A DNA stretch of 64,000 nt. Source: Terriglobales bacterium. GTDB taxonomy: Bacteria > Acidobacteriota > Terriglobia > Terriglobales > Acidobacteriaceae. The stretch spans positions 62,001-126,000 of the forward strand of contig JAICSO010000001.1 in assembly GCA_025936825.1 (NCBI GenBank), written 5' to 3'. Position 1 is the first letter of the stretch. Every line of letters begins with the position of its first letter. A program made the translations under genes and the position numbers. Positions 56,000 to 64,000 of this stretch are shown one piece after another. The notes under the pieces are model-generated. The model was not told the origin of the DNA and ran no database searches. It was given only the letters and a program-made list of their open reading frames with translations.

Positions 56000-56740
56000 A
56001 TGAAATCCATTCTGGTCGTGTTGCTCTTAACGCTTTGCGCGTCCGCATTTGCCGCAATTTCGAAAGATGTCACCTACAAGAGTGGCGATGAAACCGTCAA
56101 AGGCGTGGTATACACGCCCGAGGGCAAAGGGCCATTCCCAGCGCTCATCGTGATCCACGAGTGGTGGGGATTGAACGACTGGGTCAAAGAACAGGCATCG
56201 AAACTCGCCGACCAAGGATATGTGACGCTCGCCGTGGATCTCTATCGCGGGAAAGTCGCGACAACGCAGGAAGAAGCGCACGAGATCATGCGCGGCGTTC
56301 CCGAGGATCGCGCCAAGCGCGACCTCGCGGCCGCTTTCAGTTATTTGCAATCCATGTCGAATGTGAAGAAGAACAAAATCGGCGCGATTGGCTGGTGCAT
56401 GGGCGGAGGCTATGCGCTTGATGTGGCGCTACAAGAGCCAACGCTCGCCGCAGACGTGATCAATTACGGCCATCTCGCGACCGATCCGGCTGCGTTGAAG
56501 CAGATCAATGCTCCCATTCTCGGGCTATTTGGCGGGCAAGACCGCGGCATCACTCCCGACGATGTTCATAAATTCGAGCAGCAGATGAAAGCTCTGGGTA
56601 AGAAGATCGATGTCACCATCTACCCTGACGCAGGCCATGCGTTCGAGAATCCCAACAACAAAGGTGGATATCGCGAAGCCGACGCGCAGGACGCGTGGAA
56701 CAAGACGATCGCGTTTCTGGAAAGTACCTTGAAGAAATAA
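56000..56740 (+). CDS. Exported dienelactone-hydrolase-family protein
   Basis: 246 aa. Signal peptide MKSILVVLLLTLCASAFA, then a DLH fold: VIHEWWGLNDWVKEQASKLA, Cys nucleophile in IGWCMGGGYAL, Asp in GLFGGQDRGI, and His in YPDAGHAFENP. This Cys-Asp-His triad is the DLH type. The natural substrate is unknown. The ribosome site is GAGGTCACA. Confidence 0.92.
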   Translation: MKSILVVLLLTLCASAFAAISKDVTYKSGDETVKGVVYTPEGKGPFPALIVIHEWWGLNDWVKEQASKLADQGYVTLAVDLYRGKVATTQEEAHEIMRGVPEDRAKRDLAAAFSYLQSMSNVKKNKIGAIGWCMGGGYALDVALQEPTLAADVINYGHLATDPAALKQINAPILGLFGGQDRGITPDDVHKFEQQMKALGKKIDVTIYPDAGHAFENPNNKGGYREADAQDAWNKTIAFLESTLKK

Positions 56741-56891
56741 TTTCGATCAAAAGAAACTTTTTTCACGCAGCTCTAAGGGAAATTCCCGAGTGAGCGCGTC
56801 GCTGTTGCGAGTATCATAATTTTTCGCTTGCCAACAGGTACTACTCTGGTTACTATGCAGCCTGACTCCTTCGCAAAAAACAACTCCTCGC

Positions 56892-57242
56892 ATGGACTGC
56901 ATGAACATCGGTGACACAATCCGAAATTTCAGATTGCAAAAAGGGATGTCGCAAGGCGACATCGAGAAGCGCACGGGGCTGCTGCGCTGCTACCTTTCAC
57001 GGGTAGAAAACGGACACACGGTTCCATCGCTCGACACGCTGTCGAAAATCGCCGGTGCCATGGAGTTGCCGCTCTCGCACTTCTTTTCCGAGCCGGGCAA
57101 CAGCAATGGCTCGAAAGCGCTGCCGCAACTGTCGGACGACGAACTCCGCTTCCTGAGCCAGATTCGCCGCTACTCTTCCAATTTGAATGACAGCGACCGC
57201 AAGCTGGTCATTGCCATGATCAAAAAGATGGCGATGAAGTAG
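56892..57242 (+). CDS. XRE-family helix-turn-helix regulator
   Basis: 116 aa from ATG 56892; ATG 56901 (MNIGDTIRNF) is also possible. The HTH (about 4-60) is NIGDTIRNFRLQKGMSQGDI, with LSRVENGHTVPSLDTLSKIA. The C-terminal helix pair (LSDDELRFLSQIRRYSSNLNDSDRKLVIAMIKKM, in part) suits dimerisation. A T-rich, A+T-rich leader (56741-56890) holds its promoter. The targets are unknown. A heptamer array starts 2 nt after the stop. Confidence 0.88.
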   Translation: MDCMNIGDTIRNFRLQKGMSQGDIEKRTGLLRCYLSRVENGHTVPSLDTLSKIAGAMELPLSHFFSEPGNSNGSKALPQLSDDELRFLSQIRRYSSNLNDSDRKLVIAMIKKMAMK

Positions 57243-57505
57243 GCGTCAGGCTTCAGGCGTCAGGCTTCAGGACATCCAACAACAAACAATGTCATCCTGA
57301 GGCGGCTTTAGCCGTCGAAGGCCCTACGTATCGCCTCGTCCCCAGTGTGAAGCTCCCCGGGCTGACGCAAATTCCTGGTAACTGTGGACTTGCGAAACTC
57401 TGGGAGAACTGTTCTTCGGCTTCTGCGGAGCTTGCTCTTTTCTCATTTCCACCCGGGGCTCACGCCCCGGGCTTTATTCTTCCGCCGCTTCGCGGCTCAC
57501 GGGAG
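57243..57505. repeat. Heptamer array and family B/C hairpins; no gene
   Basis: GCGTCAGGCTTCAGGCGTCA (57244-57263) begins right after a stop codon. It is followed by GCGGCTTTAGCCG, then CCCGGGGCTCACGCCCCGGG and GCCGCTTCGCGGC. The stretch 57243-57672 has no convincing coding sequence. Confidence 0.75.
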
Positions 57506-57672
57506 CAGGTCCCAACCTGCGAAGGGTCCGCCAGCTGCAACTGACGACTGATGGCTGATGGCTTACTTTAGTTCACTCCCCCTCGTGTCCCGCGGTCACC
57601 TCGCTCGCGGGCCAACCGTCGCCTAGACTCTTAGCAGGGAATGCTGCGTCGTGCGCGGCTTGGGGGAGAAGC

Positions 57673-58272
57673 ATGACCGTTGACGAAGAACTGAATTTAA
57701 TGGAGTCGCACCTGCGGCGGCTCAAGATTGAGTACGAGGTCTTTTTCAACAATCCACAAAAGAAGCCGCCTTCCGACCTGGAGTGGAAAGTGGTCACACT
57801 GATGCGCAAGTTTTCCGACGGGAGCCGCCTCAGCTTTTCGCAACGTTTCCGTTACAACGAAATGGCCCAGCGCTACGCGATCTACAGCGACTTGTGGCGC
57901 AAGAAGTCTCGCATTCGCGAGGAAGGTTACCGACGCCCGCAGGATGCGCTGCTCTCAGTGCAAGGTGTCCGTGAGGAGGAGCACGAGCAGAAACACAAGG
58001 TGTTTGGCGTAGGCCATCACGAGGACCAGCCGTTCGTGGTGCAGTGCAGCGACGCCAAAACCGAAGCTGAAAAAGTCGAAAAGCTCTATCAGGCGCTGTC
58101 CGACGCAAAGAAGAAGAATGGCGAGAGCGTCAGCGGGTCGCTGGACAGTTTCAAATCGTTCGTCCAAAAGAAGACGCAGGAAATCCGCAAGCAGCACAAG
58201 TGCGAGAAGGTCGAGTACGCCGTCGAAGTGCAGGACGGCAAGGTGAAGCTGCGGGCGAAAGCCACGGTGTAA
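57673..58272 (+). CDS. MXAN_5187 C-terminal-domain-like protein
   Basis: 199 aa, highly charged and helical. The N-terminal half, LNLMESHLRRLKIEYEVFFN with WKVVTLMRKFSDGSRLSFSQRFRYNEMAQRYAIYSDLWRKK (in part), resembles a domain first named from Myxococcus MXAN_5187. The C-terminal half, SLDSFKSFVQKKTQEIRKQH, is Lys-rich. No catalytic motif. The role is unknown; the family occurs in Acidobacteria and Deltaproteobacteria. Confidence 0.75.
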   Translation: MTVDEELNLMESHLRRLKIEYEVFFNNPQKKPPSDLEWKVVTLMRKFSDGSRLSFSQRFRYNEMAQRYAIYSDLWRKKSRIREEGYRRPQDALLSVQGVREEEHEQKHKVFGVGHHEDQPFVVQCSDAKTEAEKVEKLYQALSDAKKKNGESVSGSLDSFKSFVQKKTQEIRKQHKCEKVEYAVEVQDGKVKLRAKATV

Positions 58273-58455
58273 AACCTAGAACCTCACCACCGAGGTACAG
58301 AGAAATTCGACTTCCTTCCGCGGATGAACGCGGATCTACCCGGATTCTGAAAAATACCCGCAATTCTTCTGTGCGTGTTTCGTTTTCATCCGCGTGTATG
58401 CGTGTTCATCCGCGGAAAAGGATTTCGTATGCCTGTGTCTCTGCGCCGCTGTGGT
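58273..58455. repeat. Nested repeat: family D arms enclosing family E arms
   Basis: Outer arms: CACCACCGAGGTACAGAG / CTGTGTCTCTGCGCCGCTG. Inner arms: TTCCGCGGATGAACGCGGAT / TGTTCATCCGCGGAA. The loop is about 45 nt. It shares its plan with 60100-60285. Confidence 0.85.
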
Positions 58456-58536
58456 GAACAAGCTTCTCTCATCTGCTGTAAAATTTCCTGCTGAACCTTC
58501 CAGCGCAATCATCTCAGGCGATCCTGCGAGGCAATC

Positions 58537-60096
58537 ATGTCCCATAAGATTCAACGCGCAATTCTCAGTGTTACCGACAAGACTGGCCTGGCCGATTTCG
58601 CTAAGAAGCTCGCGGGCATGGGCGTGGAGCTTATTTCCACGGGCGGTACTGCCAAGCTGCTGCGCGATTCTGGAGTCGCGGTGAAGGACATCTCCGAGAT
58701 CACTGGCTTTCCCGAAATGCTCGATGGCCGGGTGAAGACGCTGCACCCCAAAGTGCACGGCGGAATTTTGCATCGCCGCGAAGACGCATCCCACCGCGCT
58801 GCCGTCGCGGAGCATGGCATTCAGCCCATCGACATGGTCGTGGTGAACCTCTATGCGTTCGAGAAGACCGCGGCCAAGCAGGGCGTCCATTTCGAAGAGT
58901 TGATCGAGAACATTGACATTGGCGGCCCGTCGATGATTCGCTCGGCGGCAAAGAACTTCAACGACGTGGCTGTTGTCACCTCGCCTTCCGACTACAACAC
59001 GATCGCAGACGAGATGGCCCGGTCCGGAGGAACGCTTTCTTCGGAAACCAAGTGGCGCCTGGCGCAGAAGGCGTTTGCAACCACTGCGGCCTACGATTCA
59101 GCCATTGCTTCGACGTTGGAGCGAGTCACGTCCAACGGAAACTTCCACCTGCAGCAAGGCGGCGGATTCCCGGATACCCTGCGGCTGTCGTTTACGAAGC
59201 TCGGCGATCTTCGCTATGGCGAAAACCCGCACCAGAAAGCCGCGATGTACTCGGATGGCTCCGGCACAGGCGTGGCGAACGGGCGGCAGGTTCAGGGAAA
59301 AGAGCTTTCTTACAACAACATTGTTGACCTGCAAGCCGCTTGGGACCTGGCCCAGGAATTCGAAGAGCCGGTATGCGCAATCATCAAGCACACCAATCCT
59401 TGCGGCACCGCAACCGGCAAATCTTTGGCAGAAGCCTACAAGAAAGCACTGGAATGCGATCCGGTGTCGGCGTTCGGAGGCGTGATTGCGGTGAACCGTC
59501 CACTCGACGCCGCTGCTGCGGAAGAGATGGCGAAGTTGTTCCTCGAAGTGATTGGCGCGCCGGCCTTCGAAAATGGCGCTATTGAAAAGCTTGCTTCGAA
59601 GAAGAATTTGCGTTTAGTCGAGATCAAAGATCACCCACAGAAGTGGGTGATGAAGAACGTATCAGGCGGAATGCTGGTGCAGGATTCGGACGTCCACAAG
59701 CTGAACGAATCAGATCTGAAGGTGGTCACCAAGCGCGCTCCGAGTGCGGAAGAAGTTCGTGCCCTGCTCTTCGCTTGGAAGGTCGTCAAGCACGTCAAGT
59801 CCAATGCGATCGTGTATGCGCGCGAAGGACAGACTGTCGGTGTGGGCGCCGGGCAGATGAGCCGTGTGGAATCTTGCAGGATCGGCGCGAACAAAGCAGT
59901 GCTGCCGCTGAAGGGCACAGTTGCGGCTTCTGACGCCTTTTTCCCGTTTTCTGACAACGTGGAGGAAATTGCGAAAGCAGGAGCGACTGCGATCATCCAG
60001 CCCGGCGGCTCCGTGCGTGATCAGGATTCGGTTGAAGCAGCGGACAGGTTGGGCTTGGCCATGGTGTTTACGGGCGTGCGGCACTTTAGACATTGA
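58537..60096 (+). CDS. purH: Bifunctional AICAR transformylase / IMP cyclohydrolase
   Basis: 519 aa, last two steps of purine synthesis. The N-terminal IMP cyclohydrolase (MGS-like) domain has RAILSVTDKTGLADFAKKL, STGGTAKLLRDSG and GFPEMLDGRVKTLHPKVHGG. The C-terminal AICAR transformylase has RYGENPHQKAA, IKHTNPCG (catalytic Lys-His) and DAFFPFSDNVEEIAKAG. Normal length, single gene. Confidence 0.97.
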   Translation: MSHKIQRAILSVTDKTGLADFAKKLAGMGVELISTGGTAKLLRDSGVAVKDISEITGFPEMLDGRVKTLHPKVHGGILHRREDASHRAAVAEHGIQPIDMVVVNLYAFEKTAAKQGVHFEELIENIDIGGPSMIRSAAKNFNDVAVVTSPSDYNTIADEMARSGGTLSSETKWRLAQKAFATTAAYDSAIASTLERVTSNGNFHLQQGGGFPDTLRLSFTKLGDLRYGENPHQKAAMYSDGSGTGVANGRQVQGKELSYNNIVDLQAAWDLAQEFEEPVCAIIKHTNPCGTATGKSLAEAYKKALECDPVSAFGGVIAVNRPLDAAAAEEMAKLFLEVIGAPAFENGAIEKLASKKNLRLVEIKDHPQKWVMKNVSGGMLVQDSDVHKLNESDLKVVTKRAPSAEEVRALLFAWKVVKHVKSNAIVYAREGQTVGVGAGQMSRVESCRIGANKAVLPLKGTVAASDAFFPFSDNVEEIAKAGATAIIQPGGSVRDQDSVEAADRLGLAMVFTGVRHFRH

Positions 60097-60099
60097 AAC

Positions 60100-60285
60100 C
60101 CGGTTCACCGCGGCACAGGGGAAACACAAAGCACTTCTTTTCCACCGATTAACGCCGATATACGCGGATAAAAGCGCGCGCGAGAACGAACCAAGGAAAT
60201 CGCAAGTTTCAGAATCCGTGTTGATCCGCGTTCATCCACGGCTATGCAGTCGCCTTCTTTAGTTTCTGTGCCCCTGTGGTGAAAT
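60100..60285. repeat. Nested repeat: family D arms enclosing family E arms
   Basis: Outer: GGTTCACCGCGGCACAGGGG / CCCCTGTGGTGAAA. Inner: CCACCGATTAACGCCGATAT / GTGTTGATCCGCGTTCATCC. The stretch 60097-60463 contains this element and the promoter region of the TPR gene; no gene is seen. Confidence 0.85.
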
Positions 60286-60463
60286 GCGGACGCCCGTGCC
60301 ACTACCCGCGACCTTCAGATCACCCGTTGGTAACCTCCTTCCTCCTTTCCTTCTCCCCCCACTGCAGGCGTAAAATACCCCAAGCACCCGCTCGCTGCGG
60401 TTGAGCATCCAATCGCTCAGGCCTTGGGAGTTCGTGGCCGGTTTTGGGAGTTCATAGAAATTC

Positions 60464-62524
60464 ATGAAAAAGCTTTTAGCGTCGCTTCTGCTGTCCTCTA
60501 CCTTTGTCTTTGCCCAATCGCCTTCGACAAAGCCCAATACTTCGACCCCGTCCACGCCGGCGTCGAATACTCCCACCAAGGTGGATAAAGCTGCTGCCTA
60601 CTATCACTTCACCATGGCGCACACCTACGAGGAGCAGATGGCTGCTTACGGCCGCAGCGACCTGGTCAGCAAAGCCATTGAGGAGTATCGGTTAGCATTG
60701 GAAGCCGACCCGACTTCCGAATACCTGAGTTCCGGGTTGGCCGAGCTTTACGCCCGCACTGGCCGGATTCGCGACGCGGTTTCCGAGGCCCAAGACATAC
60801 TGAAGCGCGATCCTCAGAACCTGGAAGCACACCGCCTGCTCGGTCATATTTATTTGCGCTCGCTTGGCGACATGCAGGGCGGCAACGGCTCCGATAGCGT
60901 TCTGAAGCTGGCGATTCAGCAGTACGAAGAGATCATCAAGCTCGATCCCAAGAGCGTCGACGACCACATCATGTTGGGCCGGTTGTACCACGCCGACAAC
61001 CAGATGAAGAAGGCCCAGGACGAGGAGCAACTGGCCATCAAGCTGTCGCCTGACTCTGAAGAGGCTGTTGCCACGTTGGCGATGTTCTACAGTGAAGAAG
61101 GTGACGCAGCCAAAGCGGCTGACACCCTTTCAACCATTCCCGAGGCCAACCGCTCCGCGAAGCTTTACCTGATGCTGGGCGGCACTTACGACCAGCAGAA
61201 GGATTACAAGAAGTCGATCGATGCCTACCAGCATGCGATCGCGCTGGACCGTGACAACCTCGACGCGATCCGCGGCCTGGCAGAAGCGCTGATGAACGAC
61301 GGCCAGACGGCGAAGGCACTGCAGCAGTTTCAAGTCATCGCCGACGCGAATCCTGAAGACGCGCGTACTTACGTTCGCATTGCTGAGATCTATCGCCGCC
61401 AAGGCAAGCTCGACCAGGCGCTGCAAAGCTTGAAGAAGGCGCAGTCCATGGTGAAAGACTCGGACCAGATTTCGTACGGCATCGCCGAGATCTACCAGGC
61501 GCAAGGCCGCTATGACGATGCCATTCAGCAACTGCAGGCGCTATTGAAGTCCGGCGAAAACAAGACTGGCAACGACGAGCAGGACAATCGAAGCATCTTC
61601 CTCGAGCGCTTGGGCACGGTTTATCGCGACAACAACCAGGAACAGCAGGCGATCGACACTTTCCGGCAGATGCTTTCGCTGGGGGACGACAATGCTAAGC
61701 GCGGATATCAGGAGCTGATCGACACCTACCGCGAAGCGAAGGACTGGCAGAAAGCTACCGACGTCGCCAAGGAAGCTACCGAGAAGCTGCCCAATGATCG
61801 CGACTTGAAGATCGTTTACGCGAGCCAGATTGCCGACATGGGTCAGTCGGACCAAGCCATTCAGCAGGTGAAATCCATGCTGAAAGGCAATGCGGACGAC
61901 CGCGACATTTACGTTCGTTTGGCGATGATGTACAGCCGCCTGAAACGCTGGTCCGATGCTGATGCCATGCTCGACAAGGCGGAGCAGCTTTCCACTAAGC
62001 CGGAAGATCGCCAGGAAATTATGTTCCTCCGAGCGTCGGGCGATGAGCGGCAAAAGAAGTATGCCGAGGCCGAAGAACTCTTCCGCAAGCTGATTAAGGA
62101 AGCTCCGGAAAACGCTGCGGCCCTCAACTATCTTGGCTACATGATGGCCGATCGAGGCGAGAACCTTGACGAAGCGCTGGGCATGATAAAGAAAGCTGTC
62201 GATCAGGAACCGGCGAATGGCGCCTACCTCGACTCGCTTGGTTGGGCCTACTTCAAGCTCGGCAAGTACGACCTCGCGGAAGACAGTTTATTGAAGGCTT
62301 CGCAACATGTGATGGGTGCTGACCCGACTGTGCAAGAGCACCTCGGCGACCTGTATCAGAAAACCGGCCGTCTGAAACTCGCGGCAGCGCACTGGGAGCG
62401 CTCGGTAGCCGAGTGGAACAAAACGGTGGCCCCGGAAGTCGATCAAGAAGAGCTGGCGAAGGTGCAAAAGAAGTTGGAGTCCGCGAAGGTACGGCTGGCC
62501 AAAGAGCAGGCGGAGACGAAGTAG
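60464..62524 (+). CDS. Exported TPR-repeat protein
   Basis: 686 aa. Signal peptide MKKLLASLLLSSTFVFAQ, then a Pro/Ser/Thr-rich linker and roughly a dozen or more tetratricopeptide repeats from residue 45 to 655. Clear copies include AIEEYRLALEADPTSEYLSS, SIDAYQHAIALDRDNLDAIR and NAAALNYLGYMMADRGENLD. It ends in a charged coiled coil. It is probably a periplasmic scaffold for protein complexes. A hairpin terminator follows at 62553. Confidence 0.9.
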   Translation: MKKLLASLLLSSTFVFAQSPSTKPNTSTPSTPASNTPTKVDKAAAYYHFTMAHTYEEQMAAYGRSDLVSKAIEEYRLALEADPTSEYLSSGLAELYARTGRIRDAVSEAQDILKRDPQNLEAHRLLGHIYLRSLGDMQGGNGSDSVLKLAIQQYEEIIKLDPKSVDDHIMLGRLYHADNQMKKAQDEEQLAIKLSPDSEEAVATLAMFYSEEGDAAKAADTLSTIPEANRSAKLYLMLGGTYDQQKDYKKSIDAYQHAIALDRDNLDAIRGLAEALMNDGQTAKALQQFQVIADANPEDARTYVRIAEIYRRQGKLDQALQSLKKAQSMVKDSDQISYGIAEIYQAQGRYDDAIQQLQALLKSGENKTGNDEQDNRSIFLERLGTVYRDNNQEQQAIDTFRQMLSLGDDNAKRGYQELIDTYREAKDWQKATDVAKEATEKLPNDRDLKIVYASQIADMGQSDQAIQQVKSMLKGNADDRDIYVRLAMMYSRLKRWSDADAMLDKAEQLSTKPEDRQEIMFLRASGDERQKKYAEAEELFRKLIKEAPENAAALNYLGYMMADRGENLDEALGMIKKAVDQEPANGAYLDSLGWAYFKLGKYDLAEDSLLKASQHVMGADPTVQEHLGDLYQKTGRLKLAAAHWERSVAEWNKTVAPEVDQEELAKVQKKLESAKVRLAKEQAETK

Positions 62525-62552
62525 CGGCCGCCATCACGGGAAACAAACTACG

Positions 62553-62586
62553 AAACGACAGTCGACTCGGCTGTCGTTTTTGTTTT
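62553..62586 (+). terminator. Rho-independent terminator after the TPR gene
   Basis: AAACGACAG / CTGTCGTTT stem with a 9-nt loop, then TTTTTGTTTT. It lies 29 nt after the stop. Confidence 0.8.
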
Positions 62587-62673
62587 CACGAGTTCTTGCT
62601 CCCGAGCCGGGGAGAATCGCCTTCACACTCCGTTGACCGTTAATGTTTTTCCAATCCATCTACAATCTGGAAT

Positions 62674-63672
62674 ATGCCATCCAGCTTCATCCAAGCGTTG
62701 CCCAAGGCTGAGTTGCACCTTCATATGGAAGGCTCCGTCACACCCGCGACGCTGGTGGAGCTCCGCCAGCGGCACGGGAAGGCTGGCACACTGGCGGAAG
62801 CGCAGGCCTTATATCAGTACAAAGACTTTCTCGGATTCCTCATGGCGTTCAAAACGCTCACCGAGGACCTGCAAACACCGGAAGATTACGAAATCGTCAC
62901 GTATCGTCTGATGGAGCAGTTGAAGGCCCAGAACATTCTGCACGCGGAAGTCTATGTCTCGGCGGGGGTGTGCCTGTGGCGAAAGCAGGATTTCGATGCG
63001 ATCTTCGAAGGGCTGGAGAGCGGACGAGTACGCGGCGAGCGCGACTTTGGCGTCTCGCTGCTTTGGATATTCGATGCAGTGCGGCAGTTCGGTGCGGAGC
63101 CCGCGCGCAAAGTATTCGAGCTTGCGGTCAAATACCGCGATCGAAACGTCGTCGGCATCGGCATTGGCGGTGACGAGAAGAAAGGGCCTGCTGAGCTGTT
63201 TCGCGAGCAGTACGCCTACGCGGCGGAACACGGCTTGCGCTTGACCGCACATGCGGGGGAGTCAGACGGGCCGGAGTCCATCTGGGGGGCACTGAACCTG
63301 GCCGCGGAGCGAATTGGACATGGGCTGACGGCGATTGAAGACCGGGAGCTGATGGAAGAACTGTCCACTCGGCAAATTCCGATAGAGATTTGCCTGACCA
63401 GCAACTTGCGGACGGGTTGCTGTGCGAAGCTGCAGGATCATCCCGTGCGGCGCTACTTCGATCAAGGATTGATGATTACGCTGAATAGCGATGATCCGGC
63501 GATGTTCGGCTCGACGCTCAATCAGGAATATGAGCTGGCGCAGAAGGAATTCGGCTTCACCGACGAGCATTTGCGCGAGCTGGCGCGGAATTCGTTTGAG
63601 GCATCTTTCCTGCCGGCGGAGAAGAAGATCGCCTTCCTCGATCTGCTGGACGCGGCTGCTGCTCGAAAGTAA
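62674..63672 (+). CDS. Adenosine deaminase-family enzyme
   Basis: 332 aa amidohydrolase-fold deaminase. Metal ligands HLHMEGS near the N-terminus and HAGES (about 193), His in RIGHGL, and SDDPAMF. Substrate: adenosine, or aminodeoxyfutalosine of the futalosine menaquinone route; the PKAELHLHMEGSVTP opening is seen in both groups. No menaquinone genes are adjacent. The ATG is preceded by A/T-rich sequence with a weak ribosome site. Confidence 0.88.
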   Translation: MPSSFIQALPKAELHLHMEGSVTPATLVELRQRHGKAGTLAEAQALYQYKDFLGFLMAFKTLTEDLQTPEDYEIVTYRLMEQLKAQNILHAEVYVSAGVCLWRKQDFDAIFEGLESGRVRGERDFGVSLLWIFDAVRQFGAEPARKVFELAVKYRDRNVVGIGIGGDEKKGPAELFREQYAYAAEHGLRLTAHAGESDGPESIWGALNLAAERIGHGLTAIEDRELMEELSTRQIPIEICLTSNLRTGCCAKLQDHPVRRYFDQGLMITLNSDDPAMFGSTLNQEYELAQKEFGFTDEHLRELARNSFEASFLPAEKKIAFLDLLDAAAARK

Positions 63673-63675
63673 AAA

Positions 63676-63910
63676 CCTTTTCACCACAGGGACACAGAGA
63701 AGAACTTCTTCTCCACGGATTCACGCGGATAAACGCGGATCAAAATAAGCGCTCCGACCCTGTGTCTTGATTTGCTTCGGATTGGCTGCGGAGAAGCTAT
63801 TTGAGCAGAATGTGTTTTTGAAAGGGTGCGGCTTACAGCCGCACCGTACCTTGTCAAATATCGAAACGGTCTTGAAATCCGCGTCTATCCGTGTAAATGC
63901 GGGGAATGAA
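63676..63910. repeat. Family D and E inverted repeats at the window end; no gene
   Basis: D arm CACCACAGGGACACAGAG; E arm CACGGATTCACGCGGATAAA with its partner ATCCGCGTCTATCCGTGT at 63880-63897, and GCGGCTTACAGCCGC between. The stretch 63673-64000 holds no convincing coding sequence. Confidence 0.75.
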
Positions 63911-64000
63911 GTTGCGGTTTCACCGTTCGCTGCCCAGATTCCCCATACGCTGTTGAGCAATATGCACTTAGGCTCGATCTATGTTTAAATAACAAAATCC

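Overview
The window is chromosomal DNA, about 58% G+C by eye, most likely from an Acidobacteriota bacterium of the Koribacter/Terriglobia type. That placement is inferred from protein resemblance, from the split dcw cluster and from the dense short intergenic repeats; there is no rRNA gene to settle it. No phage, transposase, CRISPR array, tRNA or rRNA gene was recognised.

Layout. (1) 1-4722, minus strand: a hydrogenase maturation operon in the order hypC-hypD-hypE-hypA-hypB-hypF, with hypF cut by the window edge. (2) 4845-5555: an FNR/CRP-type regulator. (3) 5841-12265, plus strand: an OsmC-like protein, pyruvate:ferredoxin oxidoreductase (nifJ), a membrane SpoIIE-type phosphatase and a dihydroorotate-dehydrogenase-like oxidoreductase. 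(4) 12264-12899: a four-helix-bundle protein gene between inverted heptamer-repeat arms. (5) 13006-19169: an RsbRD_N-like protein, then, on the minus strand, a bidirectional NAD-linked [NiFe] hydrogenase operon hoxE-F-U-Y-H plus its maturation protease. (6) 19382-24606: universal stress protein, HtpX, MoxR ATPase, a DUF4149 protein and the YchF GTPase. (7) 24720-40125, minus strand: the division/cell-wall cluster mraZ-rsmH-small ORF-ftsL-ftsI-murE-murF-mraY-murD-ftsW-murG-murC, with a GntR regulator of opposite orientation between ftsI and murE. It ends at murC, with no murB, ddl, ftsQ, ftsA or ftsZ. (8) 40541-48715: a broken small gene, envelope proteins, an alpha/beta hydrolase and a Tat-exported sugar oxidation set (two xylose-isomerase-like proteins, a GMC oxidoreductase and its small subunit). 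(9) 49173-63672: mixed housekeeping genes, including an aspartate aminotransferase, DUF374 acyltransferase, FNT channel, cation/proton antiporter, FabG, dienelactone hydrolase, XRE regulator, PurH, a TPR lipo-/periplasmic protein and adenosine-deaminase-family enzyme.

How it works together. Regions 1-5 form an anaerobic or hypoxic redox island: H2/NAD(H) exchange (Hox), its metallocentre assembly (Hyp), low-potential ferredoxin chemistry (NifJ) and a regulator of the right family. Four near-identical palindromes of the form TGTGA-N6-TCAC(A/C) lie upstream of hypC, the regulator, the RsbRD_N-like gene, and between hoxE and the stress-protein gene. This suggests one local regulon.

The most unusual property is the repeat load. 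At least six families of short palindromic or inverted-pair repeats fill almost every intergenic gap. Several have entered coding sequence in frame (hypE, ychF, murC, rsmH) or supply the last codons and stop (hypC, murF, murG, hoxW) or the first codons (a GNAT gene). One inverted pair flanks a protein-coding gene (the four-helix-bundle gene) like the ends of a mobile or intervening-sequence element.
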